This document shows, in pieces, positions 55,144 to 64,000 of a stretch of DNA of 64,000 nucleotides. Made by a program: the position numbers and the translations under genes. The notes below the pieces were generated by a model, which worked only from the letters and a program-made list of their open reading frames with translations, had not been told where the DNA came from and did not search any database. The DNA lies in NCBI GenBank assembly GCA_030762935.1, contig CM060880.1, positions 10,946,501 to 11,010,500 on the forward strand, written 5' to 3'. This DNA is from Hymenopus coronatus. Lineage: Eukaryota > Arthropoda > Insecta > Mantodea > Hymenopodidae. Numbering within the stretch: position 1 is the first letter of the stretch; each line of letters opens with the position of its first letter.

Positions 55144-55922
55144 GAAGAAATCCGTGTTGGAATTAAAATGCACATTGAAATGAACATCATTGTAATACAA
55201 ATTAAACAGAAATTAAAATATTTGGTAACAATTACAATTTACTCTTAGGTATAGTTTTAATGTGGAGCGTTAAATTATGTCTAGTCTTTCTTAAGGACCT
55301 TATTAAATAAAGTTAAACGCTTGCGAAGAGACTTGAGTTTTATGTGTTCGTCTGCGAACTACTTTCCTGGTGGAAGTTATTGTTTTAGGTCATGTATTAT
55401 TGAGCACAAACAAAAGTCGATCGTTAACAATGCAATATTGCCTTGGCAAACAGTTTGGAGTAAGCAGGCGGTGAAAATAAGTTTAAAACAAAAGAAAATC
55501 GTGTTTGGCGTGTGCACAAGACTGCATTTTTATGGTATGTTGCAATTCGGTCCGTGAAAATAACGGAAATAATGTGTCCCGTCTTTTTAATCTTGTTGCC
55601 CAAGTGTTGAAGTAATGACCGGCGCTTCTGCTGCTTGTGGAAATGATTTTCGTCTAAACTTGTCTTCAAGTTGTGATTTGTAACGACTTAGTGAAGGAAT
55701 TTTATAACATGCAAAACTGTGGCACTTTTATTTTGCTTTATAATCGGCTTGCTGTGTTCTATGCAGTTATAATTAAAGTGTTCCTCCATCCGTCCGTCTG
55801 TCTTCCTGCCTAGTTGGCTGTATATTTATTCGTTTGTCTGTGCGTCCGCTTCTCTTTCCGTGAACAACTTTTTGTTGTTTTCACATTCCTGTAATGGATT
55901 TCTTGAGGAATTTTTAGGCATA
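55144..55922. other. Unassigned region
   Basis: No gene recognised. A CCGTCCGTCTGTCTTCCTGCC-like pyrimidine-rich patch lies near 55790. Confidence 0.35.
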
Positions 55923-56237
55923 TACTAGAGTCTGCTGATAAGTCCCGGGCCTCTCAATGAAAACAGCATTTTTTTTTTTTTGCCTTGTTTCTCAACATAA
56001 TCTCCAGAAAGACTAATACATTTATCATATCGGTGCTATAATTTAATTAAACCATCTCTGTAGTACGATTTATCAAGGTCCTCAAAATAGCTGTTTACCG
56101 CATGAAAGACCTCCTCGTGGCTGTGAAATCTTCGTCCTCCAAGACATTTTTTGAGGTTTGGGTGGTAGTCACTGGGTGCTAGATCTGGCGAATAGGATGA
56201 ATGTTCAAGCAATTCCAACTTTAATTCGCACATTTTT

Positions 56238-57055
56238 ACTTTCTCTATACGTACTATGTACATAATGTATAGAGGTATTGCACTCCATCCAAAAATTTGA
56301 TACCAAGATTTCATCGGAAATATATGTTTTAGGGTCCTCTGTATCCAAAAAATCCATTTTCAGAAAAAGGTCCGTGTGTCTGTAACACAATAACTCAAAA
56401 ACGAAAAGTCGGTAAAATACCAAAGTTGGTATTTAAGTTTATTATCTTCCAGGGATGCGACACGAAGATTTTGAGAAAAATCCCTCCACCCCAAACTACC
56501 CTTTACTTGGAACTTTTTTCTAAAATTTCTATTTTCTCAATAATGGCTCTGACAATTTTGATTAAAATTTCGTATATTAAAGATATTTACCTGACAAATA
56601 AAATGTATATCTTAAATTTTCTGGGAATAGCCTCTAAAGACTACTTTATTTTTGACGAAATTTACGAAATTTTGCATAACTGCTAAACCGTAAGAGATGG
56701 ACAAAAACTTACAACACAAAAAACGTTGAGCACCTTAAAACACACAGTTGAGTTGGTCGTTTTTGAGATATTCCTTGTTTTTGGTTTCAGCTTTAAAAAC
56801 TTATACTTTTCTCATTCAGGAATTTAACAATTCCTGTCCATACAAACAAAGGAACTTCAGTCACTAGCAACCAACTTTTGAGTATCACTTTAACCAACAG
56901 CATTCCCTTATTTCGCTTCTACTTACAAGGAAGCAAGTAATAGGACTATTTCTGCTAATTTTCTCGATTAACATGAAGTAAATATAAGCCTAAGCTTTTT
57001 AACAGTAATTAGTTGCAGAGATGTAGAGAAAGTCATGTGAATGGAACACATAAGA
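56238..57055 (+). mobile_element. HP-TG element inserted in the mariner
   Basis: 818 bp. Starts ACTTTCTCTATACGTACTAT and ends GAGAAAGTCATGTGAATGG...CATAAGA. TTTTT lies at 56233-56237 and 57056-57060. Removing the element with one TTTTT restores an open mariner frame with exactly 34 residues between the last two catalytic Asp residues, which fixes the element's limits. The microsatellite is almost absent (CCGTGTGTCTG). Confidence 0.95.
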
Positions 57056-57331
57056 TTTTTCCGATTGCAATGACTGAAGGATGGGCCGTAGCATTGTCGT
57101 GATGGAACAAGATTGTTTTTTCTGCCAAATGAGGTTTTATTTTCACCTCGTCACTCAAACGTTGCAGTAAGCTTGCGTAGCAGTCACCAGTGATACTTTT
57201 ACTCCTTTCCAAGAATCAATAAAATAATTTCCTGTGCATCCCAGAAAACACTTGCCATAACCTTGTTAGCTGACAAAATTGACTTTGCCTTTTTTTTGGA
57301 GTTGGTTCACCTGGCGCAATCCAGGTGAACC

Positions 57332-57397
57332 AACGGCTTATTACCATGGATAAAACTTGGATACATCACTACACTCCAGAAAGTAAATCACAGCCAA
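57332..57397 (+). pseudogene. Inverted mariner segment with the first catalytic Asp
   Basis: The plus strand reads RLITMDKTWIHHYTPESKSQ, the conserved block around the first Asp of mariner transposases. The rest of this mariner reads on the minus strand. A 14-bp inverted repeat, GTTGGTTCACCTGG (57301-57314) and CCAGGTGAACCAAC (57321-57334), marks one breakpoint. Confidence 0.88.
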
Positions 57398-57663
57398 GAT
57401 ACCATTTTCTCCTTGATTTCTTTAGCCGTTAAGCTTTTCAAATGGAATTATTTAAATACTGATCGTTTTTCCAAATCCTACATTTTCATGAAAACTGTAA
57501 AGTGATCTTATTTAAAATGAAGTCATTGCAAAACTAAACAAGCTATTGACCTGTAACTATGGATGCAAGCTAGTCTAGAGTTAAATTATACGATGATACC
57601 GTCTAACTGACCTAGTGACACCATATCTGTGTGAGACCCGGAACTTATCAGCCGACCCTCGTA

Positions 57664-58523
57664 AAAAATTAATGTTTGTGTAAATGTGCTAATCCTAGCT
57701 TTCAGGTAAAGGCGCAAAGAGCTATTATCTAATCAAAAGACTACTTATGACTGTGGCAGTTTTAACGTTGTTCTTTAATATGTTCTAAACACTAGCTAGC
57801 ATCTTTTACTTATTATTCTAATCATGTTGTAATAACCGTAATAGTAAATCCTCAACAACTTGTAAATATACAAGAACTTTGCTTAGATGTACAAATGTTT
57901 CATTTAGTTTTGCGAGTTAATACCCAAACCTGGGAAGCAGTGGAGAAGAATCCTAAACGGGGGAAAATCCCCCAGAAGCAGGCGCTAATCCAAGAATATT
58001 TAAATATATGACATATTATTGCCCATCTGTGAGAGCCCTAATCACGAAAATCACTGAACGAAATAGTTTTCCACTTCCATATTAATATAGAGTGTTATTC
58101 CAGGAATATTAGGTATAAAAACTTAACTTCTGGAGTACGTATGCGCCAATCCCGAGAATTACTGTACGGATTCATTTGTAGTTTTGCGCATTTCGGTGTA
58201 GGTTTAAATGTCCAAACGGGGTTATGAACGGACGTAATCGCGTATGCTCTATGATCATCGGGAATTTGGTATGAGAAACAACATGGTGCTATTACTATTA
58301 AGCTGTGTGTTTAATGTTGTTTTATTAGCTTTTATTGTGAAACAAACCACATTCAAACTTCCAGAATCCCAGAGTAAGGAATGAATCCAGTTCAAGTAAG
58401 ATTTCCTTTGCTGGGAACTCAACCCGATAAATATGGGTTGAGAATTCATACTCTTGTTTTCTTATATATTTTACCACATTAAATGTTTTCTCGTGATGTA
58501 ATTTTTTCTCAGTTCCTTTTATT
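57664..58523. other. Unassigned region
   Basis: No gene or classifiable repeat between the mariner and the next HP-TG copy. Minus-strand frames at 58255-58585 are unrecognised. Confidence 0.35.
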
Positions 58524-59400
58524 ATTTTATGTAGTCCTCTTGTACAATGTACATAGTGGATAGAGAGGTAGTGTATCCCACCCAAAAATTCGATGTCGAG
58601 ATTTCACAGGAAATATATGTTTTAAGGTCCCCTGAGTCCCAAAAAAGCATTTTTAGTAAAATGTGCGCGTGTGTCTGGGTGTGTGTATGTGAACAGCATT
58701 GCTCAAAAACGAAAGGCCGTTACCAAACTTGGTATTTAGACTTGGTATCGTCCAAGGATGCGACACGAAGATTTTCAAGAAAATTCCCCCACCACAAATC
58801 TACCCTTTAAATGGAAATATTTTAGAAAATTTGGCTCTAACGACTTTGATGAAAATCCCGTATATTAGAGATATTTACATCCCAAATAAAATGTATATCT
58901 TGAATTTTCTGGGAGTAGCCTCTGAGAACTACTTTATTCCGGATGAATTTTGCCGAATTTTGCTTAACTAGCTAAACCGTAAGAGATAGAAGAAATCTTA
59001 CACGGGGAAAAATGTAGATGTCGTCAAAATACACAATTTATGCCCTTTACGTTTTCTGTGGAGGAAACCATTTACAAGATATTCCCTGTTATGATTTCAA
59101 TTGTAAAGTACTTATATTTTTCTCAGACAGGAAGTGTCCATTTTTCTTTTTTTCAACTCCTGGCTAAGCAAAGAAGCAATTTGCAATGATAATCGCATAT
59201 CGACAGTTTTTAAACCATTTGACTATCACTTTAGCCTTGTGCATTCCTTTATTTCTATTCTACTTATAAGAATCTAAGTAATAAAAACATTCTACTAATG
59301 TTTATCTCGATAAGCATTGTGTAGAAAGAAGAATAATATTTTGTAAGAACTTTGCTTTGTAGAGCAGCTAGAGAAAGTCATGTGAGAGTAAAACATCAGA
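58524..59400 (+). mobile_element. HP-TG element, older subfamily
   Basis: A hairpin end with GTACAATGTACATAGTGGAT is followed by CACCCAAAAATTCGATGTCG, a weak TG tract, ACCAAACTTGGTATTTAGA and GATGCGACACGAAGATTTTC. It carries the TTTTTCTTTTTTTCAACTCC block and ends CTAGAGAAAGTCATGTGAGAG...CATCAGA. Confidence 0.87.
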
Positions 59401-59480
59401 TTTTATTTTTAGTTTACATTCTTGGAAGGTGGAGGAAGAGATCTAAGGAACCTTTTCTAACTTCAAGTATAATATTTTTT

Positions 59481-59590
59481 TAACCTCTCGAGTTCGATTC
59501 CCGGCTGCAGTGTGGGAATTTTTTTTTTTAGTTAGAGTAATTCCCTATTCTTTGCAGAACGTAGAACTAGAATGTAAGAGTGAATATACT
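59481..59590 (+). mobile_element. SINE-D fragment
   Basis: GAGTTCGATTCCCGGCTGC (B box) is followed by GTGGGAATTTTTTTT, AGTAATTCCCTATTC and AGAATGTAAGAGTGAATATA, matching the complement of 5870-6104. The A box is absent. Confidence 0.65.
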
Positions 59591-59656
59591 TTTCCTAACA
59601 AAATTAGTAAAATCCTAATAAATTTTGCTTTAGGGCTTTAATAATAATAAAAAAAA

Positions 59657-60476
59657 CTGATGTGTTCCATTCACAAGGTTTTCTCTACATCTCTACAGCA
59701 AATTATTGTTAAAAAGCTTATTGCTTCTATTTACTTCGTATTAATCGAGAAACAATAGCAGAAATAGTCTTATTACTTGCTTCCTTGTAAGTAGAAGCGA
59801 AATAAGCGAGTACCATAGGTTAAAGTGATAGTCAAAAGCTGGTTGCTATGTGACTGAAGTCCTTTGTTTGTACGGACGCGAGTTGACAAATTCCTGTATG
59901 AGAAAAGTATAAGTTTTTCAAAGCTGAAACAAAAAGCAAAGAATATCTCAAAAACGATCAAATCCACGAAAAAATGTATAACACATAAATTGTGTGTTTT
60001 AATGTCCACCACATTTTTTGTGTGGTAAGTTTTTGTCCAACTCTTACGTTTTAGCAGTTATGGAAAATTCCATAAAATTCTCCAGAATAAAGTAGTCTTC
60101 AGAGGCTACTCCCAGAAAAGTCAAGATATACATTTTATTTGTCAGATAAATATCTTTAATATACGATATTTTAATTAAAATCTTTAGAGCCAATTTTTAT
60201 AAAATCAAAATTTTCGAAAAAAGTTCTATGTAAAGGTTAGTTGGGGGTAGTGGGATTTTCTTGAAAATCTTCGTGTCGCATCCTTGGAACATACCAAACC
60301 TAAATACCAAGTTTGGCTTTTAACGGAGTTTTCGTTTTTGAGCTATGCTGCTCACAGGCACACACACATACATTTTTCTCAAAACACGTATTTTCGGTGA
60401 TATCTCGGCATCGAATTTTTGGGTGCATTGCAATGCCTTCTCTATACAATGTGCACATAGTACGTGTAGAGAAAGT
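59657..60476 (-). mobile_element. HP-TG element, full length
   Basis: Starts CTGATGTGTTCCATTCACA after an A-run and ends AATGTGCACATAGTACGTGT, AGAGAAAGT. The CA tract is reduced. The hairpin-side flank is ACTAATT, without an A-run. Confidence 0.92.
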
Positions 60477-61189
60477 ACTAATTAGAAGTGAAGTTATTTT
60501 TTGCTTGCAAATGTTTAATAGACAAAACTTGATTTTTGATTACTAAAAACTATACTCGAGGAAATAATGTAATATTTAAAAATTCAAAACACCACGGGAG
60601 GCCTTTTACACGCATACTCAGTTTTTGAAAACTATTTTTATGGAAAGTTGGATAAATGGGGCCTTAAAATTTAAAATTCATATTATAACTAAGGGATGTT
60701 CAACAAAAGTTGGTGAAATTTATACAAATTAGCAATTTCAAGTAATTATCTTTAAATAAACTTAAGAGAAATAAAAACGTAGCTCCACATTTCCATGGTA
60801 GCTATGCCCTTTTTCTCGGATGCCGGAACACAAGAAATTACAGCTGTGGAGGCCTGTTTGCTTTTTACTCTTTTGTTTTAATAGTTGTAAAGTTTGCTCA
60901 TTATTGATTCATGTTCTGTGGCCAGTGCCCAGTTTGGCCCCCACATCCATCACGAGTGAAGACTGTTTGTTTTACGTCAGAATTCAACCGTCGGCAAACC
61001 GAGAGGCGAAAAATATATGTGTAAAAAAGTAGTAATATATCCTTCCTGTAGCCCGAGAATTTATGTGCCGCCGGGGTTCCTAAGAAACACGCAGGCGGTC
61101 GGCCGGCCGGCCGGCCTTTCGTTGCCAGATCTGGTGCGCTAGGTTTACTTATCATATCACTGCAGCTTGACCGTAGTACTCTTTCTTTC
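60477..61189. other. Unassigned region with a GGCC run
   Basis: No gene recognised. GGTCGGCCGGCCGGCCGGCC at about 61099-61118 is a short, self-complementary GC tract that stands out locally. Confidence 0.4.
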
Positions 61190-62152
61190 CAGAATCAGTT
61201 ACCTCGATTAAATCAAGTAGATAGGAGAATAAACTTTCGTAAGAATATATTTTATGCCAACTAATAAGCGATACAGGGTAGAGAAAGTCATGTGAATGTA
61301 ATAATTATATTACTTTCTCTACACGTACAACGTAAATAGTGTATAGAGAAGGTTTTGCATTCCACCCAAAAAATCGATACCGAGATTTCACCGGAAATAA
61401 ATGTTTTGGGTCCTCCTGAATACAAAAAAAAAAAAAAAGCGTTCAGAAAACGTTTGTTATGTGTGAATGAGTTTGTGTGTATGCGTGTGTCTGCCAGTGT
61501 GCCTTTGGACAGTATAGCTCAAAAACAAAAAGGCCATTGGACACCAAGATTTTCAAGAAAATCACCCCACCCCCAACTACCCTTTACATGGAACTTTTTT
61601 CGAAAATTTTGATTTGCTCAAAAATGGCTTTAACGATTTTGATTAAAATATCCTATATTAAAGATATTTATCTGACAAATGAAATGTATATCTTGAATTT
61701 TCTGGGTAGGCTACTTTATTCTGGCTGAATTTTACGGAATTTTACATAACTGCTACTCCGTTCAAGATGGAAAAAAACTTACCACACAAAAAAGTAGAAC
61801 ACTTTAAAACACACAATTTATGTTATATACATTTTTGGTGGAATTGATCATTTTATAGATATTCCGTGTTATTGATTTCAGCTTTGAAAAACGTATACTT
61901 TTCTCATACAGGAATTTGTCAACTCCTGTCCATACAAATAAAGGAACTTCAGTTACATAGCAACAAGCTTTTGACTATCACTTTAACCTATGGTTCTCCC
62001 TTATTTCGCTTCGACTTAAAAGGAAGCAAGTAATAAGACTATTTCTGCTAAAGTTTTATTGATTAGCATGAAGTAAATATAAGCATAAGCTTTCTAATAA
62101 TATTTTTAGTTGCAGAGATGTGGAGAAAGTCATGTGATTGGAACACATCAGA
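61190..62152 (+). mobile_element. HP-TG 3' fragment then full-length copy
   Basis: 61190-61300 is a 3' end (TCGATTAAATCAAGTAGATAG, GAGAAAGTCATGTGAATG). A full copy follows at 61312-62152: ACTTTCTCTACACGTACAAC, TTCCACCCAAAAAATCGATA, TTTTGATTAAAATATCCTAT. It ends GAGAAAGTCATGTGATTGG...CATCAGA. The core with GATGCGACACG is deleted. Confidence 0.87.
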
Positions 62153-62162
62153 TTTTTTTTTT

Positions 62163-62880
62163 AATATCTCTATCACGCACATAGCAAATAGAGAAGATAC
62201 TCATTGCATCTAAAACTTATATATCAAGAGTTCACCGAAAGTACATATATTGAGGTTTCCTGAATTCAAAATAAGTAAATAAAGGTTCATGCGTGTGTTT
62301 TCTGAGTGGTTGTTTGTGAGCAGAAAACATCAAAACGAAAAGTGGGATAAATATCTAACTTGACATTTAAGTTCAGTGCGTTGCAAAGATGCAATACTAA
62401 GATTTTCTAGAATGCCCCCCCCCCCACTAATCCCTACTCTTTATATGGATGATTTTTCGAAATAATTTATTTATCAAAATTAGCTCTAATGGTTTTGATT
62501 TAAATACCGTATTACATTAAATATATTTACCTAATAAAATATATAACTTAAATTTCTAGGAATGGCAAAAGAAGTCTTCATTAGTATGGAAATTTGTAAA
62601 ATTGTCAGTACTACCAAAAATGCAAATATCTTAATAATAGTACTAATTTATTTGGAATATTTTTCTGTGGAATCTACCTTTTCGAGATATCCATTATTAG
62701 TGGTTCGAATTTTTCGATACTTATTCATTATTTTCAAGTCCTGTCGGTTTTCATTTGTTTCTCGCGATGTCGTGAATTCTGTATGGAATTTTAGTCAGCG
62801 TAAAGCGTCCTGTTCGAAACATGTGACTGTCGCTGTATCTGTAATGAAATGTATATAATGTAGCCTGAGAAATAGTACCC
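62163..62880 (+). mobile_element. HP-TG element, old diverged copy
   Basis: A degenerate hairpin (AATATCTCTATCACGCACAT) is followed by GCATCTAAAACTTATATATC, TAACTTGACATTTAAGTTCA, GATGCAATACTAAGATTTTC, a C-run at 62417-62427 and a decayed body ending near ATGAAATGTATATAATG. The CAGA end is missing. Confidence 0.7.
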
Positions 62881-63111
62881 GTGCTGTATAGGCAACTTCT
62901 ACAGCTTCAACTGTGATGCGGGTTGCTTAACTTTGTGTTGCGGGTGAGAATGTGTGTGTGGCTAATTCTTGGCAGTGTGCAGCGTGAGTATGAAATATTC
63001 AACGAGTGACTCATTACCGCTAATTGGCTATTTTATTCTCTCTGCTGTTTCAAAATAATCAGACACAATAAAACTGAGAGTAAATCTGTAGCTATATGAA
63101 TTAGCGTTTTT

Positions 63112-63245
63112 ACTTTCTCTACTACGTGAAGTAGGCAGGGAAGTATTGTAATCCACCCAAAAATTCGGTATCGAGATTTTGGTAGAGAAATGCCCATATG
63201 TTTTGACATTCCCTGAGTAAAAATTGCATTCTCTGGAAAAGGTCC

Positions 63246-63280
<35 letters not shown>

Positions 63281-63968
63281 TGTGAACATCATAACGAAAA
63301 GTCCGTTATACACCAAACTTGATATTGAAGTTCTGCATCTTCCAAGGATACGAAATGAAGATTTTCAACAAAAATCCCGCCTTTTCTTTACATGGAACAT
63401 TTTTGAAAATTATGATTTTTCTTAAAATTAGAAAAATAAGAATGATTCCAACGAATTTGGATTAAAATACCATATAATTATTATTAATATATATTTAAGA
63501 AATGTTCTTAACAACTGAAATGTAAGTAGGTATATATTGAATGTTGTGGGAGAAGCCCTTACAGTCCTCTTCATTATGTATGACTTTTGCAAAACGTGTG
63601 AACTGTAAGAAATAAACAATGCACAAAAATACAGATTTCGTTAAACCACACAATTTATGTCAAAGAAGATGCTATAGTGTTAACTTTTTCCGAAATATTC
63701 CTTGTTTTTGGTTTGAATTTTTAAATACGCCTGCATACTTTTCTTAATTTGAATATCCGTATTAGTTTTCCTGTCCATGCTAAAAGAACAAAATTTGAAT
63801 ATATCACATAGCGACGAGCTGTTTTGAGATTTGATTATTGCTTAAGCGTACTGTGTTACTCTTAACATTTTCACAAATGTTAACATGTAGCAATTAGAAA
63901 AATAACCTCTTGCAAGAATAGCTTGTTGAAAAATGGGTATAGAAAGTCATGTGGTTGTAACGCTTACA
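63112..63968 (+). mobile_element. HP-TG element, diverged copy
   Basis: Starts ACTTTCTCTACTACGTGAAG. It has TTGTAATCCACCCAAAAATT, a TG run at 63247-63280, ACACCAAACTTGATATTGAAG, and ends ATAGAAAGTCATGTGGTTGTA. Another element start, ACTTTCTTTACACTAACT, begins at 63978 and runs off the window. Confidence 0.82.
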
Positions 63969-63977
63969 TATATTGTT

Positions 63978-64000
63978 ACTTTCTTTACACTAACTATATT
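63978..64000 (+). mobile_element. HP-TG element start at the window edge
   Basis: ACTTTCTTTACACTAACTAT matches the hairpin end. It is cut by the end of the window. Confidence 0.6.

Larger units (their letters stand above)
55923..57663 (-). pseudogene. mariner element (copy 3) with TIRs, inverted segment and HP-TG insertion
   Basis: Imperfect TIRs share GCTGATAAGT (55934-55943 and, in complement, 57643-57652); the right end reads ...CCGACCCTCGTA. The element encodes a D,D34D mariner transposase on the minus strand. Visible: SLTAKEIKEKMVS (N-terminal helix-turn-helix side, about 57420-57460), PGEPTPKKKAKS and KVMASVFWDAQEIIL (about 57210-57310), ILFHHDNATAHPSVIAIG (second Asp, about 57060-57115), then ELLEHSSYSPDLAPSDY (third Asp, about 56160-56210), CLGGRRFHSHEEVFHAVNSY and DKCISLSGDYVEKQ. 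HP-TG at 56238-57055 splits it. Most of the region between the N terminus and the first Asp is deleted, and the first-Asp segment is inverted. Not functional. Confidence 0.92.

Overview
This is a eukaryotic, strongly AT-rich intergenic window that consists almost entirely of transposable-element remnants and tandem repeats. I find no intact cellular protein-coding gene, rRNA or functional tRNA gene. Every open frame I could recognise belongs to a decayed transposon: mariner, Helitron or a non-LTR retrotransposon. The mix of mariner relics, several tRNA-derived SINE families, a RepHel-type Helitron and the repeat density suggests a large arthropod genome, probably an insect. I cannot name the species from sequence alone.

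Layout. 1-3362: related minisatellites with a 67-bp unit, a diverged ~65-bp unit and a 46-bp unit, with one SINE inside. 3900-30500: dispersed copies of one dominant ~0.8-0.9 kb family, here called the HP-TG element, plus SINEs. A Helitron helicase relic with a recognisable 3' terminus lies at 16313-17440. tRNA-like inverted repeats lie at 27488-27885. 31050-32215: a mariner C-terminal relic abutting the end of a non-LTR ORF2 (RNase H plus zinc knuckle). 34400-39640: more HP-TG copies, two copies of a third SINE family and a second mariner relic. 41100-42500: a 42-bp minisatellite with a 129-bp higher-order unit. 43345-64000: HP-TG copies, often nested or head-to-tail, and a third mariner (55923-57663) that has TIRs, an internal inversion and an HP-TG insertion.

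The HP-TG element is the main discovery candidate. Roughly 40 copies or fragments are present on both strands. In its plus sense it begins with ACTTTCTCTA at a 40-50 bp imperfect palindrome around ACTATGTACATAGT. Next come a block ending in a TG/CA microsatellite at a fixed place, a conserved core containing ATACCAAACTTGGTAT, and an A/T-rich body. It ends TAGAGAAAGTCATGTGA...CATCAGA followed by a T-run. The subterminal TAGAGAAAGT is the complement of the terminal ACTTTCTCTA, so the inverted repeats are asymmetric. With T-run targets, a hairpin end, an internal microsatellite and head-to-tail copies, it resembles non-autonomous Helentron-type (HINE/DINE-1-like) elements. That assignment is inference. 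No protein encoded by the family is visible.

Insertion history can be read directly. SINE-A sits inside SINE-B with a 10-bp target duplication, and inside an HP-TG copy with a 9-bp one. SINE-C sits inside an HP-TG copy (14 bp) and a mariner (11 bp). HP-TG sits inside a mariner and inside another HP-TG copy. Boundaries of old fragments are approximate, generally within about 10-30 bp.
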